Source: Streptosporangium carneum | GTDB lineage: Bacteria; Actinomycetota; Actinomycetes; Streptosporangiales; Streptosporangiaceae | NCBI RefSeq assembly: GCF_027922005.1 | Contig: NZ_BSEV01000006.1 | Coordinates: 248,001 to 312,000 of the forward strand | Direction: 5' to 3' | Length of the DNA: 64,000 bases | Program-made: the position numbers and the translations under genes | The notes under the pieces: generated by a model | The model's input: only the letters and a program-made list of their open reading frames with translations | Told to the model about the DNA's origin: nothing | Databases searched by the model: none | Shown here: positions 15,192 to 23,451 of the stretch, piece by piece | Numbering within the stretch: the first letter of the stretch is position 1 | How the letters are laid out: each line of letters begins with the position of its first letter

Positions 15192-17066
15192 TCAGGCCCC
15201 CGAGTCGAACTGGGTGCGGTAGAGCTCGGCGTACACCGTGCCCATGGCCAGCAGCTCCTCGTGGCGGCCACGCTCGACGACACGGCCGTCCTGGACCACC
15301 AGGATCTGGTCGGCCTCACGGATGGTGGACAGCCGGTGGGCGATGACCAGCGAGGTCCGCCCGGCCAGCGCCGTCTTGAGGGCCTGCTGCACCGCGGCCT
15401 CCGACTCGGAGTCCAGGTGCGCGGTCGCCTCGTCGAGCACCACCACCCTGGGCGCCTTGAGCAGCAGCCTGGCCAGTGCCAGACGCTGCTTCTCACCGCC
15501 GGACAGGCGGTAGCCCCGGTCTCCGACCACGGTCTCCAGCCCCTCGGGGAGCCCCTCGACCAGGTCGGCGATCTGCGCGGCGCGCAGGGCGTCCCAGATC
15601 TCCTCCTCCGTCGCCTCCGGTCTGGCGTAGGCGAGGTTGGCCCCGATGGTGTCGTGGAACAGATGGGCGTCCTGCATGACCACGCCCACGGTCTCGCGGA
15701 GGGACTCGAGAGTGGCCTCGCGCACGTCGAGCCCGTTGATCCGGACCGCGCCCTCGTCGACGTCGTAGAGCCGGGAGACCAGACTCGTGATGGTCGTCTT
15801 GCCCGCCCCCGAGTGGCCGACGAGCGCGATCATCTCGCCGGGGCGGGCGGTGAAGGAGACGCCGTCCAGCACCTGCTGTCCCGGCCCGGTGTCGGGACGG
15901 GCCACCGCCTCCAGCGAGGCCAGCGAGACCTCCGAGGCCGCGGGATAGCCGAACCGGACGTCCTCGAACTCGACGGCGGCCGGCCCCACGGGGAGGGCGA
16001 CCGCTCCCGGCCTCTCGGCGACCATCGGCTTGAGGTCGAGCACCTCGAAGACCCGGTCGAAGCTCACCAGCGCGGTCATAACGTCCACGTGGACGTTGGA
16101 CAGGCTCGTCAGCGGGCCGTACAGGCGCATCAGGAGGGCGGCGAGCGCGACCAGGGTGCCCAGTTCGAAGGCGTCGTCGACGGCCAGCACACCGCCCACG
16201 CCGTAGACCAGGGCGGTGGCCAGCGAGGCGACCAGGCCGAGCGCGACCCGGAACACCGTCCCGTACATGCCGACGGTGACGCCGACGTCGCGCACCCGTC
16301 CCGCCCTGCGCCCGAAGGCCGCCGCCTCCTCCTCGGGCCTGCCGTACAGCTTGGCGACCGTCGCGCCCGCGACGTTGAACCGCTCGGTCATCATGGAGCT
16401 CATCTCGGCGTCGAGCTCCATCTGCTCACGGGCGAGACCGGACATCTTCCTGCCCACCCACTTGGCGGGGAAGACGAAGATCGGCAGCAGCACGAGCGCG
16501 ACGACCGTGATCTGCCAGGACAGCACCAGCATGGCGCCGAGCACGAGCACCAGCATGACCACGTTGGACACGACGGACGACAGCGTGCTCGTCAGCGCCC
16601 GCTGCGCGCCGATCACGTCGCTGTTGAGCCGGGAGACCAGCGCCCCGGTCTGCGTGCGCATGAAGAAGGCGACGGGCATCCGCTGGACATGGTCGAAGAC
16701 CTCGGTGCGCAGGTTGTAGATCAGGCCCTCGCCGACCCGGGCGGAGAACCAGCGCTGCGCCAGCGTCAGCGCGGCGTCGACGACCGCCAGGGCCGCGATG
16801 ACCACCGCGAGGGCGATCACGACGCCCGCCCGCTTCGGGGTGATGCCCTCGTCGATGATCGCCTTCATCAGCAGCGGATTGGCGATCACGATGACGGAGC
16901 CGACGACCACCAGGGCGAGGAAGGCGGAGATGTGGCGGGCGAAGGGCCGCGCGTAGCGCGCGACGCGCCGCACCGTGCCGGGCGTGAGACGCTCCTTCGT
17001 CACCGAGCTGTCACGCCGCAGGGAACGCATCATCTGGGGACCGAATCCCCCGCCCATCATCGCCAT
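15192..17066 (-). CDS. ABC exporter half-transporter (permease fused to ATPase)
   Basis: A 624-residue half-transporter of the MsbA/LmrA type that should dimerise. Residues about 45-330 hold six membrane helices of the exporter type 1 fold (FLALVVVGSVIVIANPLLMK first). The ATPase covers about 365-610: Walker A GHSGAGKTT near 410, signature LSGGEKQR, Walker B VVVLDEATAHLDSE, H-loop VIAHRLST. An insertion (SEVSLASLEAVARPDTGPGQ) sits at the start of the ATPase domain. The stop is 10 nt from the convergent sulfotransferase stop. Substrate (lipid or drug) is unknown. Confidence 0.9.
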   Translation of the reverse strand: MAMMGGGFGPQMMRSLRRDSSVTKERLTPGTVRRVARYARPFARHISAFLALVVVGSVIVIANPLLMKAIIDEGITPKRAGVVIALAVVIAALAVVDAALTLAQRWFSARVGEGLIYNLRTEVFDHVQRMPVAFFMRTQTGALVSRLNSDVIGAQRALTSTLSSVVSNVVMLVLVLGAMLVLSWQITVVALVLLPIFVFPAKWVGRKMSGLAREQMELDAEMSSMMTERFNVAGATVAKLYGRPEEEAAAFGRRAGRVRDVGVTVGMYGTVFRVALGLVASLATALVYGVGGVLAVDDAFELGTLVALAALLMRLYGPLTSLSNVHVDVMTALVSFDRVFEVLDLKPMVAERPGAVALPVGPAAVEFEDVRFGYPAASEVSLASLEAVARPDTGPGQQVLDGVSFTARPGEMIALVGHSGAGKTTITSLVSRLYDVDEGAVRINGLDVREATLESLRETVGVVMQDAHLFHDTIGANLAYARPEATEEEIWDALRAAQIADLVEGLPEGLETVVGDRGYRLSGGEKQRLALARLLLKAPRVVVLDEATAHLDSESEAAVQQALKTALAGRTSLVIAHRLSTIREADQILVVQDGRVVERGRHEELLAMGTVYAELYRTQFDSGA

Positions 17067-17117
17067 CTGGCCTCCTTCGCCGGTGCGAGCACCGGGACGG
17101 GCCGTCGCATTCCCTGG

Positions 17118-17927
17118 TCAGCTTCCGGCGAACAACGCCCTGACCCGCGCGACCTGCTCGCGGCGTTCCGCCGCGCTCTGTTCCTCCAGTGTGCGCTCCC
17201 GCGCCGCCTGGAGCAGCCGCTTGGTCGCCGTCGCCGCTCCCCTGTCGGTCGCCAGCAGCGCGGCGGCCAGATCGCTCACGGCCCCGGCCAGATCCTCGGG
17301 GGCGACGACCAGCTCTGCCAGTCCGATGGTGGCGGCCTCCCGCGCCCCCACGACGCGGGCGGTGAGGCAGATCTCGACGGCCCTGGCCGGCCCGACCAGG
17401 TCGACCAGCGGCTTCGTGCCGGTCAGGTCGGGAACGAGCCCGAGCGCGGGCTCTTTCATGCACAGTTGGGCGTCTTCGGCGAGGACCCTCAGATCACAGG
17501 CCAGCGCCAGCTGGAACCCGGCGCCGATCGCGTGCCCGTGCACGGCGGCGATGGAGACGACGTCGGGGCGTCTCAGCCACAGGAACCCCCGTTGGGCCTG
17601 GGCTATCTGCTGTTCGAAGGTCGCTTCGTCGAGCCTCGCCGAGGCCGCGAAGGATCCTTCGCCTGGAATTCCCTCGGGGGTGAACATCCGCAGGTCGATG
17701 CCTGCCGAGAAGGACGGCCCCTCACCTCGGACCACGACGACCCTCACCTGCTGCGGCAGGGTGTCACCGATGCGAGCCAGCGCCGACCAGGTGGCGAACG
17801 TCTGTGCGTTACGCCTGTCCGGCCGGTCCAGCGTGATCGTCGCGATCTCGCCGTCCACCTCGAAGCGCAGACCGGCCTCCTCGTAAGAGGCCCATTCCGC
17901 GCTCCCCCCGATCGCCGCTTCCGCCAT
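17118..17927 (-). CDS. Enoyl-CoA hydratase/isomerase family protein
   Basis: A 269-residue crotonase-fold protein. The oxyanion-hole segments RGEGPSFSAGIDL and AAVHGHAIGAGFQLALACDLR are present. The usual PE-x-xLG block reads KEPALGLVPDLTGTKPL, so the first acidic residue is kept while the second catalytic position is less clear. Fatty acid beta-oxidation or another acyl-CoA reaction is possible. The gene lies 51 nt upstream of the ABC exporter on the same strand. An operator-like AGAAC/GTTCT repeat lies 51-63 nt upstream of ATG 17927. Confidence 0.85.
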   Translation of the reverse strand: MAEAAIGGSAEWASYEEAGLRFEVDGEIATITLDRPDRRNAQTFATWSALARIGDTLPQQVRVVVVRGEGPSFSAGIDLRMFTPEGIPGEGSFAASARLDEATFEQQIAQAQRGFLWLRRPDVVSIAAVHGHAIGAGFQLALACDLRVLAEDAQLCMKEPALGLVPDLTGTKPLVDLVGPARAVEICLTARVVGAREAATIGLAELVVAPEDLAGAVSDLAAALLATDRGAATATKRLLQAARERTLEEQSAAERREQVARVRALFAGS

Positions 17928-17977
17928 CGCCCGCTCCCAGCTGTCGTTTGCGTCTCGCCCGAGCCTATCGATTCTCC

Positions 17978-17990
17978 AGAACGACGTTCT
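17978..17990. promoter_or_regulatory. AGAAC-N3-GTTCT inverted repeat upstream of enoyl-CoA hydratase
   Basis: A perfect 5-bp-arm palindrome, AGAACGACGTTCT, lies 51 nt upstream of the hydratase start. It resembles operators of TetR-type regulators of fatty-acid and sterol breakdown (KstR-like AGAAC...GTTCT), but with a 3-nt rather than 2-nt spacer. Confidence 0.4.
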
Positions 17991-18066
17991 AGAGGGTTCT
18001 ACAGGCCCGAGCGGGACGTCTCAGCGTGGAGGACGAGCGGCTGCGGTCGCGCGTTCCGAGGCGGGG

Positions 18067-18282
18067 TCAGCGCTTCGACTTGCCTCGGGTGGCGCCGCCG
18101 CGCCCGCGCAGAGTCACACCGGACTCGCTCAGGATGCGGTGGATGAAGCCGTACGACCGGCCGGTCGAAGCGGCCAGGGCGCGGATGCTCTCACCCGCGC
18201 TGTAGCGCTTCTTGAGATCGGCGGCCAGCTTTTCACGGTCGGCCCCGGTCACCCGGGTGCCCTTCTTAAGAGTCTCGGCCAC
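18067..18282 (-). CDS. Small helix-turn-helix protein
   Basis: A 71-residue basic protein of a type common in actinobacteria. A homeodomain/resolvase-like helix-turn-helix occupies about residues 14-55 (LAADLKKRYSAGESIRALAA, STGRSYGFIHRILSESGV). The tail RGRGGATRGKSKR is basic and probably touches DNA non-specifically. The GTG start at 18282 has AGGAGG five nt upstream. It sits 114 nt downstream of the ABC-F gene on the same strand. Probably a nucleoid-associated or regulatory protein; no target is known from the sequence. Confidence 0.8.
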   Translation of the reverse strand: MAETLKKGTRVTGADREKLAADLKKRYSAGESIRALAASTGRSYGFIHRILSESGVTLRGRGGATRGKSKR

Positions 18283-18396
18283 GAGTACCTCCTGTAGTGC
18301 CAGACTTCCGCAGCGTTACTCACGCCATGATCAGTCATTTCTGCGAGATCGGCTACCTACTCCATGGGAAAAGATCCGTACCCGCTCAAATTAAGA

Positions 18397-19995
18397 TCAG
18401 GCAAGTGCCACAAGATCGGAAAATTCATCGCTCCAAGCGTCTTCGACTCCGTCCGGTAGCAAGATCACCCTATCGGGTTGTAGAGCCTCCACAGCACCCT
18501 CATCGTGCGTGACGAGCACAATTGCCCCAGAATAGGACCTTAGGGCAGAAAGCACCTGCTCTCGGCTGGCCGGATCGAGGTTGTTGGTGGGCTCGTCGAG
18601 CAGCAGGACGTTGGCGGCGGAGAGCACCAGCGTGGCCAGGGCGAGCCGCGTCTTCTCCCCGCCGGAGAGCACTCCCGCGGGTTTGTCCACGTCATCCCCG
18701 GTGAACAGGAAGGACCCCAGCACCTTGCGCAGCTCGACGTCCGCGAGTTCCCCACCGGCGGAACGCATGTTCTCCAGCACGGTCCGCCCGGGGTCGATCG
18801 TCTCGTGCTCCTGGGCGTAGTAGCCCAGTTTGAGGCCGTGCCCCGGCTTGACGAGCCCGGTGTCCGGCTGCTCGATGCCGCCCAGGATGCGCAGCAGGGT
18901 GGTCTTGCCCGCGCCGTTCAGGCCCAGGATGACGACCCTGCTGCCCTTGTCGACGGCCGCGGCGACGTCGGTGAAGACCTCCAGCGAGCCGTAGGACTTC
19001 GACAGGCCCTCGGCGCTGATCGGCGTGCGGCCGCAGGGCGCGGGCTCGGGGAAGCGCAGCTTGGCGACCCTGTCGCTGCGCCGCTCGACCTCCAGGCCGG
19101 AGAGCAGACGCTCGGCGCGGCGCTGCATGTCCTGGGCGGCCTTGGCCTTGGTGGCCTTGGCCCGCATCTTGTCGGCCTGCGACATCAGCGCCGAGGCCTG
19201 CTTCTCCGCGTTGGCCCGCTCGCGCCTCCTGCGCTTCTCGTCGGTCTCCCGCTGGGCCAGATAGGCCTTCCAGCCGACGTTGTAGGTGTCGATCACCGCA
19301 CGGTTGGCGTCGAGGTGGAGGACCCTGTTTACCGTCGCTTCAAGAAGCCCGACATCGTGGCTGATTATGATCAAGCCGCCCTGATGCGATCGTAAAAAAT
19401 CACGAAGCCACCCGATTGAGTCTGCATCGAGGTGGTTTGTCGGCTCGTCAAGCAGGAGAGTCTCCGCTCCGCTGAACAGGATGCGGGCCAGTTCGACCCG
19501 TCTGCGCTGGCCTCCGGACAGCGTCTCCAGCGGCTGGCCCAGCACCCGGTCCGGCAGCCCCAGACTGGAGGCGATCGAGGCCGCCTCCGACTCGGCCGCG
19601 TATCCGCCCAGGACGTGCAGCCGGTCCTCGAGACGCCCGTAGGCGCGCACCGCGCGGTCCCTGGCCCGCTGGTCCTCCGAGGCCATGCCGAGCTCGGCCA
19701 CGCGCAGCTCACGGAGCACCTCGTCGAGGCCGCGCGCCGACAGGATCCGGTCGCGGGCAAGGACCTGCAGGTCGCCGGTGCGCGGGTCCTGCGGCAGGTA
19801 GCCGACGGCGCCGGTGGTGGAGACGGTGCCCGCGGCGGGGATGCCCTCACCCGCCAGCACCCTGGTCAGGGTGGTCTTGCCCGCGCCGTTGCGGCCGACA
19901 AGACCGATCTTGTCGCCGGGGTTCACCCGGAACGAGGCCCCTTCGATGAGCAGGCGGGCCCCGGCGCGAAGTTCGATGTCAGAAGCTAGGATCAT
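18397..19995 (-). CDS. ABC-F family ATPase (ribosome-associated type)
   Basis: A 532-residue protein with two ABC ATPase domains and no membrane part, the ABC-F layout. These proteins act on the ribosomal E site (EttA, Uup) or protect against antibiotics. The first domain has Walker A GRNGAGKT (34-41), signature LSGGQRRR and LLLDEPTNHLD. The second has LGLNGAGKTT, LSGGEKTR and LLLDEPTNNLD. The charged linker between (about residues 240-310, QRETDEKRRRRERANAEKQ) is the interdomain arm. Two stretches, 18397-18560 and about 19320-19470, use A/T-ending codons unlike the rest, including a TTA leucine codon at residue 201. Translation housekeeping rather than resistance is my reading. Confidence 0.9.
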   Translation of the reverse strand: MILASDIELRAGARLLIEGASFRVNPGDKIGLVGRNGAGKTTLTRVLAGEGIPAAGTVSTTGAVGYLPQDPRTGDLQVLARDRILSARGLDEVLRELRVAELGMASEDQRARDRAVRAYGRLEDRLHVLGGYAAESEAASIASSLGLPDRVLGQPLETLSGGQRRRVELARILFSGAETLLLDEPTNHLDADSIGWLRDFLRSHQGGLIIISHDVGLLEATVNRVLHLDANRAVIDTYNVGWKAYLAQRETDEKRRRRERANAEKQASALMSQADKMRAKATKAKAAQDMQRRAERLLSGLEVERRSDRVAKLRFPEPAPCGRTPISAEGLSKSYGSLEVFTDVAAAVDKGSRVVILGLNGAGKTTLLRILGGIEQPDTGLVKPGHGLKLGYYAQEHETIDPGRTVLENMRSAGGELADVELRKVLGSFLFTGDDVDKPAGVLSGGEKTRLALATLVLSAANVLLLDEPTNNLDPASREQVLSALRSYSGAIVLVTHDEGAVEALQPDRVILLPDGVEDAWSDEFSDLVALA

Positions 19996-20234
19996 GGTTG
20001 GAGAACACTCCCAGAGTGGAAATACACAGGCTCACCTCACTGGCCGAACCCGCCGCCGCCCTGTGTCTTTCCGGCTCTCGGCTCGGCTGTCTCGCCTATC
20101 CGGGCGGCGTCAATCGGAAGTGCGCATACCGATCAGTGTACGGCGCGCCGACGCCCTGTCCGCCCCTGCTCAGCAGGTGATCAGCCACGACGGCCCGCCG
20201 CCGCCCTGTCCGCCCCGCTGTCCGCCCGCGGCGG

Positions 20235-20891
20235 TCAGTCCGGGTCGGTGACCCTGATGCGGACCGCGCGGAACTCCGCGGGTGTGCCCGCGAGCACGAC
20301 CAGGCGGGGGTCGGGGACCGTCAGGAAGGGACCGGTCTCCAGGGCGAAGATCGACGCCAGCCTGCGGTCGGGCCGCAGCGCGTCGACCGCGCGCCTGTCA
20401 CCTCCGAGGATCACCGCCTCCAGCTCGGCCACGTGCGGGCCGAGGACGCGCAGCGCCACCTCGGCCGCCGCGTCGTGCGCCTGCCCGGCCTGCTTCTCCC
20501 TGCGCCTGGCGAACCTCCGCTGGGACCAGCCGCCCGCCGCGCTGCGGCCGTGCACCGGTCTCGAGCCGACCTTGGAGGACAACAGCTCGTCTCCGTGGAA
20601 GATTCCCGCCGCGTGACCGCCGAGCCGCACCAGCAGGACCCCGACCCGCCGCTCGGTGCGCGCGTGGGTGATGAGACGCGCCAGCGGCCCGCCTCCTGAG
20701 GAGGTCAGGGGCGGGAACGGCACCTGGCACTCGGCGACCGCGCCGTCCGCCCCCTGGAGCCGCACGACCTCGTCGGCGGCCGTCACGCTCGGCGGCCCGT
20801 GCCGCTCGACGAAGCCGTCGACCCAGCGGCCGAGGCGCGTGGGTCCCACGGAGACCCAGCGACCTCCCCCCTTCGCCGGTCGTGACGTCAT
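20235..20891 (-). CDS. acVLRF1-type peptidyl-tRNA hydrolase/release factor
   Basis: A 218-residue protein of the actinobacterial Vms1-like release factor family, relatives of eRF1 thought to free nascent chains from stalled ribosomes. The diagnostic region is RPVHGRSAAGGWSQRRFARR (residues 111-130), with Gln124 at the position of the catalytic Q in the GGQ-like loop. The C-terminal part (VILGGDRRAVDALRPDRRLA) is the eL30-like fold. ATG 20891 is picked by family start; a GTG at 20903 is possible and no strong ribosome-binding site is seen. The next gene downstream is the ABC-F ATPase, also ribosome-related, 239 nt away. Confidence 0.75.
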   Translation of the reverse strand: MTSRPAKGGGRWVSVGPTRLGRWVDGFVERHGPPSVTAADEVVRLQGADGAVAECQVPFPPLTSSGGGPLARLITHARTERRVGVLLVRLGGHAAGIFHGDELLSSKVGSRPVHGRSAAGGWSQRRFARRREKQAGQAHDAAAEVALRVLGPHVAELEAVILGGDRRAVDALRPDRRLASIFALETGPFLTVPDPRLVVLAGTPAEFRAVRIRVTDPD

Positions 20892-20994
20892 GGAACGGGA
20901 CACTACCGGTTGATCACCCCGCGCCCCAGCCTCATCTACACGGATCATCTTCAACGAACGGCGAAATATCGGTGAACATCGCTGAACGATACTT

Positions 20995-22128
20995 ATGCGG
21001 CCGCTGACAATGATTCATTCTCTGTACGTGTCGAGCAGAACGCATCTCCTCCCGCCGGCCTCCGCAGCGGCCACCGTGGACGTCACCCCGATCGTCGACC
21101 TCGACACTGGAGGCGTCATCGCCCTCCAAGCTCCCGGCGACGGTCACGGCAACCTCTCCTCCGCCATCAGGACGGTCACACAGGTCTCCAGGAGCGAGGC
21201 TCTCCTGCCCCTGGTGCTTCCGGTGCCGTCGTCAGCGGTCATCGGCGGCTCCGCCGCCCTGGCCCCCCTCCACGAGGCCCTGCGCACCGTGGGCAGACGG
21301 CCCCGTGAGGTCATCCTCATGGTCAGGGGCGACTTCGCGCAGGTCGAACGCCAGTCCCTGCTCACCGGACTCGACGGGTTGCGGGCCATCGGCTACCTGA
21401 TCGCGGTGGGCGACCTGGGCACCGCGCACATCCCGCTGGACCTCCTCACCGACGCGGCGCCGTACCTCGCCGTGATCTCTCCCGACCTGATCGCCAGGAT
21501 GCCCCGCGACCCCCGCCGCGCGGCGCTCGCCGAGTCGCTGGCCGCGCTCGCCCGCGGGGTCGGCGCCCACGTCCTGGCCCCGGGCGTGGCGGAGGAGGCG
21601 CAGCTGTCCGCGGTGCGCAGCTGGGGCGTGCGGCTGGCCCAGGGGCCGATGCTGATCCCGGGGCCCTCGGGGCGGGTCCACGTGCCGATCCCCGTCGTCC
21701 AGCAGGAGCCGACGCAGGCACTGCTCGGTCCCCGCGTCCAGGAGTTCCTGCTGCCCGCGGTGACCCTCCCCGCCGAGGCCACCGCCGAGGAGGCGGTCGA
21801 CGCCTTCGGCACCGAGCCGTCCATCACCAGCGTGATCCTGGTCGACGAGTACCAGCGCCCGAAGGGCAGCCTCGACCGCAGCCGCTTCCTGCTGTCCATC
21901 GCCACCAGGTTCGGTCACGCCCTGTACGGCAAGAAGCCCGCCCTGCGCCTGGCGGACTCGGTCCGCAGCGCCCCCAAGACCACGCCGGCCATCGCCGCCA
22001 TGCAGGTCGCCGGGCGTGACGCCGAGCGCGTCTACGACGACCTGGTCGTCATCGACGAGTTCGGCCGCTGCATGGGGATCGTCCGGGTCGCCGACCTGAT
22101 CCGGCAGGTCGCGGCGATGCAGCGCTAG
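20995..22128 (+). CDS. Degenerate EAL-domain protein with C-terminal CBS-like module
   Basis: A 377-residue protein. Residues about 25-235 align with the EAL phosphodiesterase fold, but the key motifs are lost. The EAL signature reads VIALQAP instead of VxxxEALxR. The DDFGTG metal motif reads VGDLGTA. It should therefore not cleave cyclic di-GMP and may only bind a ligand or protein. Residues about 245-375 look like a CBS pair (LVDEYQRPKGSLDRSRFLL and VVIDEFGRCMGIVRVADLI), a usual site for adenine nucleotides. There is no membrane helix. It diverges from the acVLRF1 gene across about 100 nt. ATG 21010 is an alternative start. Confidence 0.75.
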   Translation: MRPLTMIHSLYVSSRTHLLPPASAAATVDVTPIVDLDTGGVIALQAPGDGHGNLSSAIRTVTQVSRSEALLPLVLPVPSSAVIGGSAALAPLHEALRTVGRRPREVILMVRGDFAQVERQSLLTGLDGLRAIGYLIAVGDLGTAHIPLDLLTDAAPYLAVISPDLIARMPRDPRRAALAESLAALARGVGAHVLAPGVAEEAQLSAVRSWGVRLAQGPMLIPGPSGRVHVPIPVVQQEPTQALLGPRVQEFLLPAVTLPAEATAEEAVDAFGTEPSITSVILVDEYQRPKGSLDRSRFLLSIATRFGHALYGKKPALRLADSVRSAPKTTPAIAAMQVAGRDAERVYDDLVVIDEFGRCMGIVRVADLIRQVAAMQR

Positions 22129-22176
22129 ACCGGGAGCGGCGGGCGCCCCGGGCGCCGGGGCCGCGAGGCCTGTCCC

Positions 22177-22204
22177 AGGCCGTGCCGTCTCAGCGGCACG
22201 GCCT
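22177..22204 (+). terminator. Terminator after the EAL-CBS gene
   Basis: AGGCCGTGCCG (22177-22187) pairs perfectly with CGGCACGGCCT (22194-22204) over a 6-nt loop. GTTGCCTTTACATT follows. It lies 48 nt after the stop. Confidence 0.75.
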
Positions 22205-22369
22205 GTTGCCTTTACATTGTAGATTCATTTCTTGACGCCCGCCCCGCCCGGCGGCGCCGGCGAGCCGGAACGGCCTCCGCCCCGAGACCGCGCCGGACAG
22301 GACACAGCGTGTCAACCATTTCCGGCGAACCGGCCTGCCCGTAAGTCGGCCATATCACTTAAATAACCG

Positions 22370-22394
22370 TATGCTACGACTTAGGTCCACCTAA
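22370..22394 (+). promoter_or_regulatory. Promoter -10 with iron-box-like repeat for the siderophore-interacting protein
   Basis: TATGCT (22370-22375) looks like a -10 element. Just downstream, TTAGGTCCACCTAA (22381-22394) is a perfect 6-2-6 inverted repeat. Its half-site equals that of DtxR/IdeR/DmdR iron boxes, but the spacer is shorter than in the 19-bp consensus. This position would let an iron-bound repressor block transcription. Confidence 0.55.
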
Positions 22395-22416
22395 CTTGAT
22401 GAGCATGGGAGTGACC

Positions 22417-23259
22417 ATGGCAGAGGGCAAACCAACACGTAAAGCCATCCGCGGCGAGGTGATCCGGGTAGAGCGGCTCACCCCCCACATGATTCGCGTG
22501 GTGCTCGGCGGCGACGGCCTCGCGGGGTTCGGCGTGGGCGAGTTCACCGACCACTATGTGAAGCTACTGTTCCCCCCGCAGGGGGTGACCTACCCGCCTC
22601 CCTTCGACCTGGAGCGGATCCAGCGTGAGCTGCCCCGCGACCAGTGGCCGACCACCCGGACCTACACCGTCCGCGCGTGGGACCCCGAGACGCTCGAGCT
22701 GACCATCGACTTCGTCCACCACGGTGACAGCGGCCTCGCAGGGCCGTGGGCCGCGGCCGTCCAGCCGGGCGAGGAGATCCACTTCTTCGGCCCCGGCGGC
22801 GCGTACGCCCCCGACCACGAGGCGGACTGGCACCTGCTGGTCGGTGACGAGAGCGCGCTTCCCGCCATCGCCGCGGCCCTGGAACGGCTGCCCGCCGGAG
22901 CCCCCGCCCACGTGTTCGTCGAGGTGGAGGGACCCGAGGACGAGCAGCCGCTGGACTCCCCCGGCGACGCGAAGATCGTCTGGTTCCACCGGCGCGGCGC
23001 GGAGGTCGGCGAGTCGCTGGTCACCGCCGTGCGCGAACTCGACTTCCCCGAGGGCGCCCTGCACGCCTTCGTCCACGGCGAGGCGGCCTTCGTCAAGACG
23101 CTCCGCCGCCACCTGCGGACCGAACGCGGGATCCCGCTCTCGCAGCTGTCCATCTCCGGCTACTGGCGTGTCGGTCGCGACGACGAGACCTGGCGCGCCT
23201 CCAAGCAGGAGTGGAACAGGAGGATCGAGGAGGAAGAGGCCGCGGCGCTCTCCTCGTGA
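22417..23259 (+). CDS. Siderophore-interacting FAD-binding protein
   Basis: A 280-residue NAD(P)H:ferric-siderophore reductase of the SIP family, which releases iron from imported siderophores in the cytoplasm. The N-terminal FAD barrel shows GEVIRVERLTPHMIRVVLGG and the flavin motif TRTYTVRAWDPE, then DFVHHGDSGLAGPWA and GEEIHFFGPGG. The C-terminal half is the NAD(P)-binding domain, ending ISGYWRVGRDDETW. ATG 22417 is chosen because GGGAG (22407-22411) is five nt before it; ATGs at 22399 and 22405 are nearer the iron-box-like repeat and lack a site. It stands alone; no siderophore biosynthesis genes are adjacent. Confidence 0.9.
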   Translation: MAEGKPTRKAIRGEVIRVERLTPHMIRVVLGGDGLAGFGVGEFTDHYVKLLFPPQGVTYPPPFDLERIQRELPRDQWPTTRTYTVRAWDPETLELTIDFVHHGDSGLAGPWAAAVQPGEEIHFFGPGGAYAPDHEADWHLLVGDESALPAIAAALERLPAGAPAHVFVEVEGPEDEQPLDSPGDAKIVWFHRRGAEVGESLVTAVRELDFPEGALHAFVHGEAAFVKTLRRHLRTERGIPLSQLSISGYWRVGRDDETWRASKQEWNRRIEEEEAAALSS

Positions 23260-23268
23260 CCCTTCCGG

Positions 23269-23295
23269 GGCCTGGCACGGCGCGCGTGCCGGGCC
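23269..23295 (+). terminator. Terminator after the siderophore-interacting protein gene
   Basis: GGCCTGGCACG (23269-23279) pairs with CGTGCCGGGCC (23285-23295), with one T-G wobble and a 5-nt loop, 10 nt after the stop. A second palindrome, CGGCACACGTGTGCCG (23326-23341), follows and could serve the convergent response-regulator gene. Confidence 0.65.
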
Positions 23296-23451
23296 TGGGG
23301 CGACATCCGCGCGAAGGACCCGGTGCGGCACACGTGTGCCGGGCCGTCCCTCGCGCCCGGGTTCGACGCCCTCTCCGCCGCCGACCTGGTCAGGGCGTGT
23401 GCCGTCGAGGTCAAGGACAAGCCGGAGGAGCGGGTCGCGGCCCCGGACGCC

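Noticed and set aside
18397..19995. Antibiotic-resistance ABC-F gene
   Set aside because: No biosynthetic or resistance neighbours and a short interdomain linker; a housekeeping type is more likely.
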